From positions 7,654 through 71,653 of the forward strand of contig NZ_WMID02000031.1 of assembly GCF_009711165.2 (NCBI RefSeq): 64,000 bases of DNA, read 5' to 3'. This stretch comes from Flavobacterium sp. MC2016-06. Lineage in GTDB: Bacteria > Bacteroidota > Bacteroidia > Flavobacteriales > Flavobacteriaceae. Shown piece after piece: positions 47,257 through 56,489 of this stretch. A program made the position numbers and the translations under genes. The notes below the pieces were generated by a model that did not search any database, was not told where the DNA came from, and was given only the letters and a program-made list of their open reading frames with translations. Every line of letters begins with the position of its first letter. The first letter of the stretch is position 1.

Positions 47257-48819
47257 ATGAAGATTTACAATAAACAAATTTTAAGAGGTTGTTTCGTTTT
47301 GGTTTTTCTTTTACAGCTAAGTTTTCATCAGGAAGTTTATGCTTTTAAAAAGAAAGACTATTTAGTGACCGCTTACGGAGCAATTGCAGACGGAAAAACC
47401 TTAAACACAAAAGCAATTCAAAAAGCGATAGATGCGGCTGCTAAAAATAAAGGAGGAAGAGTTATTTTTTCTAAAGGTAAATTTTTATCTGGAAGCATAA
47501 TTTTAAAAAACGGTGTTGAATTATTTTTTGAAGAAGGAGCCATTTTGTTAGGAAGTATAAATCCAGACGATTATCCAAAATATAATGAAATAAGAGCTTT
47601 TATTGTTGCTTACGAAGCTAAAAATATTGCCATAAATGGAAAAGGAATTATAGACGGACAAGGAAGAGAATTGGCTTTGGCGATTGATAGTTTACATCAT
47701 ACAGGAGTTCGCATTGATCCAAAATATAACTATAGAAGAATGCGTCCCGAAGACGGAAGAGGAAAACTGATTTCGTTTGTAAAATGCGATTCAATAACAA
47801 TGATCAATATTACGCTAAAAAACAGTCCGGGCTGGGTGCAGTGTTTTAATCAATGCAGTAATATTGTTATTGATTCGATGAAAGTAGAGAGCAGAGCCTA
47901 CTGGAATAATGACGGAATTGATGTTGATGGATGCGAAAATGTTCGAATCACAAATTGTAATGTAAATGCTGCCGACGACGGAATCTGTATCAAATCGGAG
48001 TCGCCAGGAATGCAGAATAATAATATTTACATTGCTAACTGTACGATAAGATCGAGCGCTAATGCTGTGAAATTTGGAACAGGTTCTTACGGCAGTTTCA
48101 AAAACATAACTATTGAAAATATCAAGGTTTTTGATACTTTTAGATCGGCTGTTGCGATTGAATCTGTAGATGGAGCTGAAATTGAAAATATTACAGTTAG
48201 AGATATTACGGCTGTAAATACAGGAAATGCAATCTTGATAAGATTAGGTCACAGAAACGGAGATAAGCCGGGTTATATTAAAAACGTTTCCATTAAAAAT
48301 CTAAAAGCGCAGATTCCGTTTGGTCGTCCAGATATTGATTACGATATGCGCGGACCCGAAGTAGATTATTTCCATAATCCGTTTCCGGCTTCTATTGCAG
48401 GAATTCCGGGTTATTTAATAGAAAACGTAACTTTAGAAAATATAGAAATCGTTTATCCGGGAAAAGCTTCAAAAGGCATGGCGTACCATCCTTTAAGCCG
48501 ATTAAAAGATGTAAAAGAAAACATAAACGGTTATCCCGAATTCAGCATGTTTGGAGAATTGCCTTCTTGGGGATTTTATGTTCGTCATGTAAACGGAATC
48601 GAAATGAAGAATATAAAACTGATTTTAGAGAAAGAAGATTTTCGTCCCGCTTTTGTTTTTGATGATGTCAAAAATCTAACGATGAAAGCTATTGATGTTC
48701 CATCAGACAAAAACAATCAGATTATTTTTAAAGATGTTTCATCAAGCAATTTGGACACTGAATCTTTAAAACGAAAAATAGAACCAGAACAAAATAAATT
48801 TGAACTGCCTGCGAGGTAA
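47257..48819 (+). CDS. GH28 polygalacturonase-family enzyme, secreted
   Basis: 520 residues, starting at the ATG at 47257. The longer frame from 47230 overlaps the symporter stop region and is rejected because MKIYNKQILRGCFVLVFLLQ gives a proper signal peptide. A right-handed beta-helix fold is indicated by repeated short strands such as ENVRITNCNVNAADDGICIK. Catalytic motifs of GH28 are present: NNDGIDVDGCE (NxD), AADDGICIK (DD) and a GSYGSFKNITI region in place of the GHG. It would cleave galacturonic or other alpha-linked galactosyl-type bonds in pectin. Its divergent GHG region suggests an exo-acting or rhamnogalacturonan-type member. It is followed by a REP-like repeat and a second GH28 gene. 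Confidence 0.9.
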   Translation: MKIYNKQILRGCFVLVFLLQLSFHQEVYAFKKKDYLVTAYGAIADGKTLNTKAIQKAIDAAAKNKGGRVIFSKGKFLSGSIILKNGVELFFEEGAILLGSINPDDYPKYNEIRAFIVAYEAKNIAINGKGIIDGQGRELALAIDSLHHTGVRIDPKYNYRRMRPEDGRGKLISFVKCDSITMINITLKNSPGWVQCFNQCSNIVIDSMKVESRAYWNNDGIDVDGCENVRITNCNVNAADDGICIKSESPGMQNNNIYIANCTIRSSANAVKFGTGSYGSFKNITIENIKVFDTFRSAVAIESVDGAEIENITVRDITAVNTGNAILIRLGHRNGDKPGYIKNVSIKNLKAQIPFGRPDIDYDMRGPEVDYFHNPFPASIAGIPGYLIENVTLENIEIVYPGKASKGMAYHPLSRLKDVKENINGYPEFSMFGELPSWGFYVRHVNGIEMKNIKLILEKEDFRPAFVFDDVKNLTMKAIDVPSDKNNQIIFKDVSSSNLDTESLKRKIEPEQNKFELPAR

Positions 48820-48827
48820 ATTTTTGC

Positions 48828-48976
48828 CGCAAAGGCGCAATTTTTTTTGCCACAGATTATAAGATTAAAAAGGATTTTTATTTTACGCATATTTAGTTAT
48901 AATTTTTAAAATATCTGCTTAAATCTTTTTAAATCTGCGTGAAAGAAAAAAAACTTTGCGACTCTGCGCCTTTGCG
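48828..48976. repeat. REP-like inverted repeat between the two GH28 genes
   Basis: Ends CGCAAAGGCGCA (48828-48839) and TGCGCCTTTGCG (48965-48976) are perfect complements. Inside there is a second, weaker pair built from AGATTAAAAAGG and CTTTTTAAATCTG. About 150 bp without coding capacity, of the same general style as the other intergenic elements. Confidence 0.85.
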
Positions 48977-49045
48977 AGATTAAAAAAAATAATCCAAAAA
49001 CTTTGCGTAAGCTATCTTAAACAACGTTTTAATAAATAATAAGAA

Positions 49046-50488
49046 ATGAAAAAGAAATCTATAATCGCAATCCTTATTTTTTGTATTTCCCTGACGGCTG
49101 CTGCGCAAAAAGTCTACGACATTAAAAAATACGGTGCCAAAGGAGACGGAAAAACAAATGATGCAGCAGCAATTCAAAAGGCAATAAACGATTGCAGTAA
49201 AACGGGCGGAAGAGTTTTGATTCCGGCGCCATTTACATTTTTAGCCGGGCCGATTGATGTAAAATCAAAAGTAGATTTACACATTGAAGCAGGAGCAAAA
49301 TTATTGGCAAGTCCAGATGAAAAATTGTATACAAAAAGTGCTTTTAGAACCAATCCGGGAGAAGGAACAATTTGGCTTGGCGGAGAAAATGTAGAAGATT
49401 TTACCATTAGCGGAAGCGGCAAAATAGATGGAAACGGAATTTCTTTTATGGGCGAAGAATTAGAAGATTCTTATGTTTTAAAACCTTTTAATGTTTTGGA
49501 TCCCCGCCCTCACGTTTTGACAATTATTGGAGGAAAAAATATCAGAATCAAAGACGTTCACATCGGAAATTCAGCCTATTGGACGATTCATTTAGTGGGA
49601 TGTAACGATGTTGTAATCAGCGGAATTACCTTATTAAATAGTTTAAAAGTCCGCAACAGCGACGGAATCGATTTGGATCATTCTAAAAATGTTAGAATCA
49701 GCGATTGTTATATTGAAAGTGGTGACGATTGCATTTGTTTAAAAAACAGAAGAGAATTTGAAGAATTCGGAGCCTGCGAAAATATTACCGTTACCAATTG
49801 TACGATGACGAGCAGCAGTTGTGCGATAAAAATTGGATCTGAAAACATGGATGCGATTAGACAAGTAGTATTCAATAATTGCATTATCAAAAATAGTAAT
49901 CGTGCATTAGGAATTCAGAATCGTGATGAAGGAACGGTAAGTGATGTGATTTTCTCAAATATAATTGTCGAAAGCAAATTAAATACAGATACTTGGTGGG
50001 GAAAAGCAGAACCCATTTATATAACAGCTTTTAGCAGAGCAAAAGGAAACCATAAAGATGCAAACTGGCGTTTTCCAAAAGGAGCAACAGAAGGAAAAGT
50101 GGGCGAGATCAAAAATATCTATTTTTCTAATATTCAATGTACTGGAGAAAACGGTGTTTTTGTAAGCGGTGAATCAAAAGATAAAATTAAAAACATTGTT
50201 TTTGATAATGTGAGTGTTTATATGGATAAAACGACCTCTTTTCCCGGCGGTGTTTACGACAGACGACCATCAAGCGTAGAAGGTTTTGTAAAAGGAAGTA
50301 CTTCAGGATTTTATTTTGATTCGGCAGAACGTATTAAAGTGCAGAATTGTACCGTACAATGGGGAAAAAACAAACCAGAATATTTTAAATATGCGGTAGA
50401 AAGTAAAAATGTAGATACATTAATTATTAATAATTTAGACGGAGAATCAGCTTTTCCTGCTAAATTAGAGGCAGTAAAAAAATATTAA
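49046..50488 (+). CDS. GH28 polygalacturonase, secreted
   Basis: 480 residues with a signal peptide ending in SLTAAAQ near residue 21. Typical GH28 start VYDIKKYGAKGDGKTNDAAA, then GGRVLIPAPFTFLAGPIDVK. The active site region is well kept: NSDGIDLDHSKN (NxD), SGDDCICLKN (DD) and SSSCAIKIGSENM further on. The beta-helix is shown by repeated N-x-x-I-x-N turns. It probably hydrolyses alpha-1,4-galacturonosyl linkages of homogalacturonan or oligogalacturonides in the periplasm. It is only about 25-30 percent like the preceding GH28 by eye, so the two are not a recent duplication. GH51 follows after 17 bp. Confidence 0.93.
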   Translation: MKKKSIIAILIFCISLTAAAQKVYDIKKYGAKGDGKTNDAAAIQKAINDCSKTGGRVLIPAPFTFLAGPIDVKSKVDLHIEAGAKLLASPDEKLYTKSAFRTNPGEGTIWLGGENVEDFTISGSGKIDGNGISFMGEELEDSYVLKPFNVLDPRPHVLTIIGGKNIRIKDVHIGNSAYWTIHLVGCNDVVISGITLLNSLKVRNSDGIDLDHSKNVRISDCYIESGDDCICLKNRREFEEFGACENITVTNCTMTSSSCAIKIGSENMDAIRQVVFNNCIIKNSNRALGIQNRDEGTVSDVIFSNIIVESKLNTDTWWGKAEPIYITAFSRAKGNHKDANWRFPKGATEGKVGEIKNIYFSNIQCTGENGVFVSGESKDKIKNIVFDNVSVYMDKTTSFPGGVYDRRPSSVEGFVKGSTSGFYFDSAERIKVQNCTVQWGKNKPEYFKYAVESKNVDTLIINNLDGESAFPAKLEAVKKY

Positions 50489-50505
50489 GTTTCATTACAA
50501 GAACT

Positions 50506-52485
50506 ATGAAAAATACAATCCTTACAACATTTACGATTTGCGGTTTTTTACTAACGAGTTTTTATGCAAAAGCTCAAAAAACAATTTTAGAAGTTGATGC
50601 CTCAAAAACGGTTACTAAAATTCAACCAACGATGTTTGGGCTGTTTTTTGAAGACATCAATTTTGCTGCAGATGGTGGACTTTACGCCGAAATGATTAAA
50701 AACAGATCTTTTGAATTTGATAAACCTTTGATGGGTTGGGAACAGCCTAATACTAAAAGGTCTTCTTTGAATAAAGAATCGGGAAGTGCAACACCAATAT
50801 ATCTGGCAGAAAATAATACTAATTTTTGCAGAGTAGAAGTAAACAATGCCAAAGGTTATATTCTAATAAATGAAGGTTTTAGAGGAATGGGCGTGAAGAA
50901 AGATGCCAAATACAATCTTTCTTTAAAAGCTGCCAATCCAAACGGAGCAATCAAAAAGATAATTTTTCAATTGATTGATAAAGACCAAAAAGTAATTGCT
51001 GAAACGAATATTATTCCAAAATCGGAACAATGGACTGCTTATACGGCACAATTTACAGCAGCACAAACCGAAGCAAAAGCAAAACTTAAAATTACTTTTG
51101 AAGGAACGGGAACTATAGATTTAGACATGATTTCGCTTTTTCCAGAAGATACTTGGAAGAACAGAAAAAATGGGCTTCGCAAAGATCTTGTACAGCTTTT
51201 GTATGATATGAAACCGGGTTTTTTACGTTTTCCGGGAGGTTGTATTGTTGAAGGAAGAACGTTGTCTGATCGTTATCAATGGAAAAAATCTGTTGGAAAT
51301 GTTGACGAAAGAAAAACCATGATGAACCGCTGGAATGTAGAATTTACCCATAAACAAACTCCGGATTATTTTCAAAGTTTTGGTTTAGGATTTTTTGAAT
51401 ATTTTCAGCTTTCAGAAGATATTGGTGCAGAACCGCTTCCAATTTTAAGCTGCGGAATGGCTTGTCAATACAACACAGGAGAATTGGCGCCAATGGACGA
51501 ACTCGATCCTTATGTAAAAGATGCTTTAGATTTAATTGAATTTGCAAATGGTGCTGTCACTACAACTTGGGGAAAAATCCGTTCAGATATGGGACATCCG
51601 CAGCCATTTAATCTAAAATATATTGGCGTTGGAAATGAACAATGGGGGCCGGATTATATCGACAGATACAAAGTTTTTGAAAAAGCGATAAAAGCAAAAT
51701 ACCCTAATATTATTATTGTTTCAGGAAGCGGACCGTCTCCAGATGGCGAACATTTTGATTTTGCAATGGAAGAACTTAAAAAACTGAATGCAGAATTGGT
51801 AGACGAACATTATTATAAAAGTCCGCAATGGTTTAGAGAAAATGCAGGCCGTTACGATAAATACGATCGAAAAGGACCAAAAATTTTTGCGGGGGAATAT
51901 GCTGCACAAAGTGTTTCAGGGGCAAATCCGAATAACAGAAACAATTGGGAATGCGCTTTTTCTGAAGCTGCTTTTATGACTGGACTGGAACGAAATGCAG
52001 AAGTTGTTCATTTAACTTCTTACGCGCCGCTAATGGCCCACGAGGATGCGTGGCAATGGACACCCGATATGATTTGGTTTAATAATTTAGAATCTTACGG
52101 ATCTGCAAATTATTATGTACAGCAATTATTTTCGACGAATAAAGGAACAGATTTGCTAAATATTACCAAAGACGGAAAAGCTTTAACGGGACAAAATAAT
52201 TTATACGCTTCGGCAGTAAAAGATGTAAACAGCAAAGAAATTATTGTGAAATTGGTAAATACAAGTCAATCTGCAGAAGAAGTTAGTATTGATTTAAAAG
52301 GAGCAAAATTAGGAGCAAAAGGCACAATTATAAGACTTGCAAGTTCAAGTACGCAAGATGAAAATACTTTTGCAGAACCTAAAAAAATAACACCAAAACA
52401 AAGTGAATACAAAATAACAAAAGGAAACCAGCAATTGAATCTTCCTGCTTATTCGATTACGGTTTTAAAATTAAAAATGATCTAA
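50506..52485 (+). CDS. GH51 alpha-L-arabinofuranosidase, secreted
   Basis: 659 residues with a signal peptide ending in SFYAKAQ near residue 23. N-terminal strands TKIQPTMFGLFFEDINFAAD and GGLYAEMIKNRSFEF are the GH51 opening. An inserted beta-sandwich, possibly a carbohydrate-binding module, lies at about 75-215. The catalytic barrel has FLRFPGGCIVEG, GVGNEQWGPDYI with E378 (acid/base) and IFAGEYAAQS with E464 (nucleophile). The C-terminal sandwich ends in YSITVLKLKMI. It would release arabinofuranose from arabinan, arabinogalactan or arabinoxylan side chains. It sits between GH28 and GH95 in what looks like one operon. Confidence 0.95.
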   Translation: MKNTILTTFTICGFLLTSFYAKAQKTILEVDASKTVTKIQPTMFGLFFEDINFAADGGLYAEMIKNRSFEFDKPLMGWEQPNTKRSSLNKESGSATPIYLAENNTNFCRVEVNNAKGYILINEGFRGMGVKKDAKYNLSLKAANPNGAIKKIIFQLIDKDQKVIAETNIIPKSEQWTAYTAQFTAAQTEAKAKLKITFEGTGTIDLDMISLFPEDTWKNRKNGLRKDLVQLLYDMKPGFLRFPGGCIVEGRTLSDRYQWKKSVGNVDERKTMMNRWNVEFTHKQTPDYFQSFGLGFFEYFQLSEDIGAEPLPILSCGMACQYNTGELAPMDELDPYVKDALDLIEFANGAVTTTWGKIRSDMGHPQPFNLKYIGVGNEQWGPDYIDRYKVFEKAIKAKYPNIIIVSGSGPSPDGEHFDFAMEELKKLNAELVDEHYYKSPQWFRENAGRYDKYDRKGPKIFAGEYAAQSVSGANPNNRNNWECAFSEAAFMTGLERNAEVVHLTSYAPLMAHEDAWQWTPDMIWFNNLESYGSANYYVQQLFSTNKGTDLLNITKDGKALTGQNNLYASAVKDVNSKEIIVKLVNTSQSAEEVSIDLKGAKLGAKGTIIRLASSSTQDENTFAEPKKITPKQSEYKITKGNQQLNLPAYSITVLKLKMI

Positions 52486-52524
52486 TCGGTTTTAAACATT
52501 ATTTTAAATTAAAATTAAAAAAGC

Positions 52525-55008
52525 ATGCTGTATACTTCTCTTAAAAAAAGTTTTTTTTCACTATTTATAATCGCGGGATTTAATTCGTATTCGCAGCAGG
52601 ATTTAAAATTACAATACAACCAGCCCGCTGTTGAATGGACAGAAGCTTTACCTATAGGAAACGGTACACTTGGTGCCATGGTTTTTGGCAGAGTTGATTC
52701 AGAATTAATTCAGTTGAATGAAGCTACTTTGTGGAGCGGCGGACCCGTGAAAAAAAATGTGAATCCAGATGCGTTTAAAAATCTGGCTCCGATTAGAGAA
52801 GCGCTGAGAAATGAAGATTTTGAAAAAGCATACGATCTCACTAAAAATATGCAGGGCGCTTACAGCGAAAGTTTTATGCCATTGGGAGATCTTATTCTGG
52901 TACAAGATTTTGGAGGAAAGAAACCTGATCTTTACAACAGAAGCCTTGATTTACAAACAGGATTGGCGGTGACAAATTTTACAGTTGATGGTATAAAGTA
53001 CAAAAGAGAAATATTTGCTTCAGCACCTGCAAAATGTATTGTGATTAAAATTTCGGCAGATCAATTAAAAAAACTTTCGATAACAATTGATGCTTCAAGT
53101 CTTTTAAAAAATAAAACAGCCATACAAAATCAAGCATTGGTTTTAAAAGGAAAAGCACCTTCACACGCAGATCCAAATTATATAGATTATAACAAAGAAC
53201 CTATTGTTTACGAAGATACAGCAGGCTGTAGAGGAATGCGTTTTGAATTGATTATTAAACCCGTTATAAAAGATGGCGAAATTAGTGCTGACGGAAATAA
53301 ATTAGTGATCAAAAATGCTTCTGAAATTTTACTTTTTGTTTCTGCCGCGACCAGTTTCAACGGATTTGATAAATGCCCGGACAGTCAAGGAAAAGACGAA
53401 GAAAAATTGGCCGAAAGTGCTATTAAAAATGCAGCGAGTAAAAAATACGACAGTTTATTAAAAGAACATCTTAAAGATTTTCAGCATTTTTTTAATAGAG
53501 TTTCCTTAAAGCTTAACGAAAAAGAAGCTGATAAATCTAATCTGGCTACAGATATAAGATTAGAACAATATGCAAAAGGAGAAAAAGATGCTGGACTTGA
53601 AGCTTTATTTTTCCAATTTGGCCGTTATTTATTAATTTCTTCCTCACGCACACACAACGCTCCAGCCAATTTACAAGGGATTTGGAACAATAAACTTCGC
53701 GCGCCTTGGAGCAGTAATTACACGACAAATATTAATTTACAGATGAATTATTGGCCTGTAGAATCTGCAAGTTTATCTGAACTATTTTTTCCGCTTGATG
53801 AATTTATCAAGAATGCTTCTGTTACAGGAACAGAAACAGCACAAAGTTATTACCATGCTAACGGATGGGTTTTGCATCACAATTCAGATATCTGGGCAAC
53901 TACAAATCCTGTAGGTGATTTAGGAAAAGGAGATCCTATGTGGGCAAATTGGTATATGGGCGCCAACTGGCTGAGCAGACATTTGTGGGAACATTATCAA
54001 TATACAGGTGATACAGCATATTTAAAGAAAGTATATCCCATTATAAAAGGAGCGGCGACATTTAGTTTAGACTGGCTTCAAAAAGATAAAGATGGCTATC
54101 TGGTAACAATGCCTTCGACTTCGCCAGAAAACAAATATTACTACGATGGTAAAAAGCGTGGTACTGTAACCACAGCTTCAACAATGGATATTGGAATTAT
54201 AAAAGATTTATTTGAAAATACCATCGAAGCATCAAAAGTGCTAAACACCGATTTAGAATTCAGACAGCAATTAAACAAAGCAGCAGATCAATTACTTCCT
54301 TTTAAAATTGGAAGTAAAGGACAACTGCAGGAATGGTATAAAGATTTTGAAGAAGAAGATCCGCATCACAGGCATACTTCGCACCTTTATGCATTGCATC
54401 CTGCTAATTTAATATCTCCGCTGAAAACGCCAGAATTGGCCGCTGCAGCAAAGAAAACATTAGAACTTCGCGGAGACGATGGAACAGGTTGGAGTCTCGC
54501 TTGGAAAGTAAACATGTGGGCAAGACTTTTAGACGGAAATCATGCGTACACATTATTTAAAAATCAATTAAGATTAACAAAAGAAAATAATACAGAATAC
54601 AGCAGACATGGAGGTTGTTATCCCAATCTTTTTGATGCGCATCCGCCTTTTCAGATCGATGGTAATTTTGCCGGAACAGCAGGTGTTATAGAAATGCTGA
54701 TGCAAAGTCAAAACAATGAAATACAACTGCTTCCTGCTTTACCAGATGCGTGGACAGACGGCGAAATAAAGGGGATTACGGCGAAAGGGAATTTTACTGT
54801 AGACATAAAATGGAATGATGGCAAATTAAATCAGGCCAGAATAGTTTCTAACAATGGCGGTGTTTGTTCGCTGAGAGCTGCGGAGCCATTTGTAATTGAA
54901 AAACTTAATATCAAAAGCGAGAAATCGTCTATAGGTTATACAGCAGTATTTGAAACTAAAAAAGGGATTTCTTATGTCTTAAAACCTTTAGTTATTGTTC
55001 CTGATTAG
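52525..55008 (+). CDS. GH95 alpha-L-fucosidase or alpha-L-galactosidase, secreted
   Basis: 827 residues with a signal peptide ending in GFNSYSQQ near residue 24. The N-terminal beta-sandwich starts with YNQPAVEWTEALPIGNGTLG and VDSELIQLNEATLWSGGP, the unmistakable GH95 opening. The (alpha/alpha)6 barrel has NLQGIWNNKLRAPWSSNYTT, NINLQMNYWPVESASLSE and HRHTSHLYALHPANLISP, and the catalytic aspartate region lies near NLFDAHPPFQIDGNFAGTAG. The family cleaves alpha-1,2-linked L-fucose or L-galactose as found on xyloglucan, rhamnogalacturonan II and other glycans. It is the last gene of the glycosidase block and is followed by a terminator after 120 bp. Confidence 0.95.
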   Translation: MLYTSLKKSFFSLFIIAGFNSYSQQDLKLQYNQPAVEWTEALPIGNGTLGAMVFGRVDSELIQLNEATLWSGGPVKKNVNPDAFKNLAPIREALRNEDFEKAYDLTKNMQGAYSESFMPLGDLILVQDFGGKKPDLYNRSLDLQTGLAVTNFTVDGIKYKREIFASAPAKCIVIKISADQLKKLSITIDASSLLKNKTAIQNQALVLKGKAPSHADPNYIDYNKEPIVYEDTAGCRGMRFELIIKPVIKDGEISADGNKLVIKNASEILLFVSAATSFNGFDKCPDSQGKDEEKLAESAIKNAASKKYDSLLKEHLKDFQHFFNRVSLKLNEKEADKSNLATDIRLEQYAKGEKDAGLEALFFQFGRYLLISSSRTHNAPANLQGIWNNKLRAPWSSNYTTNINLQMNYWPVESASLSELFFPLDEFIKNASVTGTETAQSYYHANGWVLHHNSDIWATTNPVGDLGKGDPMWANWYMGANWLSRHLWEHYQYTGDTAYLKKVYPIIKGAATFSLDWLQKDKDGYLVTMPSTSPENKYYYDGKKRGTVTTASTMDIGIIKDLFENTIEASKVLNTDLEFRQQLNKAADQLLPFKIGSKGQLQEWYKDFEEEDPHHRHTSHLYALHPANLISPLKTPELAAAAKKTLELRGDDGTGWSLAWKVNMWARLLDGNHAYTLFKNQLRLTKENNTEYSRHGGCYPNLFDAHPPFQIDGNFAGTAGVIEMLMQSQNNEIQLLPALPDAWTDGEIKGITAKGNFTVDIKWNDGKLNQARIVSNNGGVCSLRAAEPFVIEKLNIKSEKSSIGYTAVFETKKGISYVLKPLVIVPD

Positions 55009-55128
55009 TTCTATTTAAAAATAGTAATGTAACTAAATGAAAACCTTTGTACGGTGCCTTAAATGTAAAAAACTACAAATTTTTAAATTAAAATATTCTT
55101 TATAATTTCAGAGCCTTTATGAAAAAGC

Positions 55129-55162
55129 ATAAAAAAGCCTAATGAAAATTAGGGCTTTTTTG
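55129..55162. terminator. Terminator after the glycosidase block
   Basis: A stem with arms AAAAAAGCCTAAT and ATTAGGGCTTTTTT, with one bulged G, encloses a GAAA loop. A-run and T-run on the two sides let it work in both directions. It directly abuts a tRNA-like 3' end on the minus strand, so it may originally have been the terminator of that tRNA gene. Confidence 0.8.
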
Positions 55163-55188
55163 GTGGGGAGAGCAGGATTCGAACCTAT
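55161..55188 (-). tRNA. Truncated tRNA: T-arm, acceptor 3' strand and CCA only
   Basis: On the minus strand the segment reads a T-arm with the loop TTCGAAT, then the acceptor strand TCTCCCC, discriminator A and the encoded CCA. The matching acceptor 5' strand (GGGGAGA) and D-arm are not found in the next 100 bases, and the T-stem has imperfect pairs. It is therefore a remnant and not a working gene. Such 3' ends are left where an integrase has used a tRNA gene as attachment site, but no integrase is in the window. Confidence 0.5.
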
Positions 55189-55500
55189 AGTTTTGAAGTC
55201 CTGCTTATACTGCATTTCTAATATTTTTTTGCGTTGCATACGAATGCGCCAAGAAGATTTTCAGTATTTTTAAAAGTATTGAAACTTCCAAACTGATTTA
55301 AATCTTGTTTCAAGTTTAAAATACAAAATTTTCACAAATTAAGACTAGGAAATAAATTTGAGATTATTTTAATGACTCAAAGAAAAATAGCCTTAGTTTT
55401 TTGTGGCAATTAAGGTATCAAGTCCAAAATAAAAAAGTGCGAAGTCAGAGGCATTCGCAAAGCATTTCATTAGAAAACTTAGGATAGCAGGCTTTTCTTA
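55189..55500. other. Non-coding stretch after the tRNA remnant
   Basis: About 310 bp with no gene. A segment near 55438-55475 with AAGTCAGAGGCATTCGCAAA resembles the hairpin element at 57588-57676, so it is probably another decayed REP-like copy. Otherwise I see nothing in it. Confidence 0.4.
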
Positions 55501-56406
55501 TCAATTAAAACCTGCACGGAATTCCAACGGAGACATATCGGTTTTATTTTTGAATAGTTTGTTGAATGATTGCGGACGTTCAAAACCTAAATGATAGGCA
55601 ATTTCAGAAACTGAGAAATTAGTGGTTGTTAGATATTCTTTGGCCTTTTCAATTAATTTATTATGGATGTGCTGCTGTGCACTTTGATTGGTAAGAGAAC
55701 GCAGCATATCACTTAAATATTTTGGAGATAAATGTATCTGATCAGCTAAATATTCTACCGTTAGAATGCCTTTATTTAAACCGTCTTCATTTTTAAAATA
55801 TTCATTGATTAGGTTTTCTGTTTTTACCAGTACATCGTTGTTCGCTGATTTTCGAGTAATGAACTGTCTTTCATAAAATCGATTACTGTAATTAAGTAAT
55901 AAATCCAATTGAGAAAGAATTATGTCCTGCGTATGATGATCAATATGCTGATATTCTTCTTCAATTTTTTTGAAAATGGCTAGAACATTATTTTCTTCTT
56001 TTTCTGAAAGGTGCAGCGCTTCATTTAAGGAATAAGAAAAGAAACTATAATTACTGATAATGCTGGCCAATGCATGCTTTGCTAAAAAATCGGGATGAAA
56101 CATTAACGCGAAACCTTTTCCTTCATTTAAGCGATTGATTTCTGCAACTTCTACAGATTGAATTTGTTTAGGCGCACTAAAAGTCATTGTACCACTGTCA
56201 AAATCATAATAGTTCTGTCCGTATTTTACTTTGGATTGAATATTTTTTTTCAGAGAAATAGTGTAGAAATTAGTCGTAAATCTTTTCCATATATCCGAAT
56301 TTACTGCATGTAACTCAGAAACCTGTACCACACTTATTAAGGGATGGAGCGGAGCAGGAATAGATAACAATCTGTGAAAATCGGATAAAGAATTTATAAT
56401 TTGCAT
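55501..56406 (-). CDS. AraC-family transcriptional regulator
   Basis: 301 residues with an N-terminal ligand or sensory part of unrecognised type (about 1-190) and a C-terminal AraC double helix-turn-helix (about 200-300). The latter reads GILTVEYLADQIHLSPKYLS for the first helix pair and FSVSEIAYHLGFERPQSFNK followed by LFKNKTDMSPLEFRAG for the second. It is of the kind common in Flavobacteria next to hydrolases or oxidoreductases. It lies 83 bp downstream of the divergently unrelated dienelactone hydrolase-like gene on the same strand, so it may be co-transcribed with it. The effector is unknown. Confidence 0.9.
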   Translation of the reverse strand: MQIINSLSDFHRLLSIPAPLHPLISVVQVSELHAVNSDIWKRFTTNFYTISLKKNIQSKVKYGQNYYDFDSGTMTFSAPKQIQSVEVAEINRLNEGKGFALMFHPDFLAKHALASIISNYSFFSYSLNEALHLSEKEENNVLAIFKKIEEEYQHIDHHTQDIILSQLDLLLNYSNRFYERQFITRKSANNDVLVKTENLINEYFKNEDGLNKGILTVEYLADQIHLSPKYLSDMLRSLTNQSAQQHIHNKLIEKAKEYLTTTNFSVSEIAYHLGFERPQSFNKLFKNKTDMSPLEFRAGFN

Positions 56407-56489
56407 ACCGCTTAATGGTGATTTTAAAATTAGAAAGATTCAATAGCAGCCTTCTTTTTTTGATAAAGCTAATTTAATTAAATATTTAA

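Noticed and set aside
55161..55260. Intact tRNA, including an idea of a UCA-anticodon tRNA from the nearby ACTTCAAA
   Set aside because: No acceptor 5' strand or D-arm can be found and the anticodon stem does not pair; only the 3' end is convincing.
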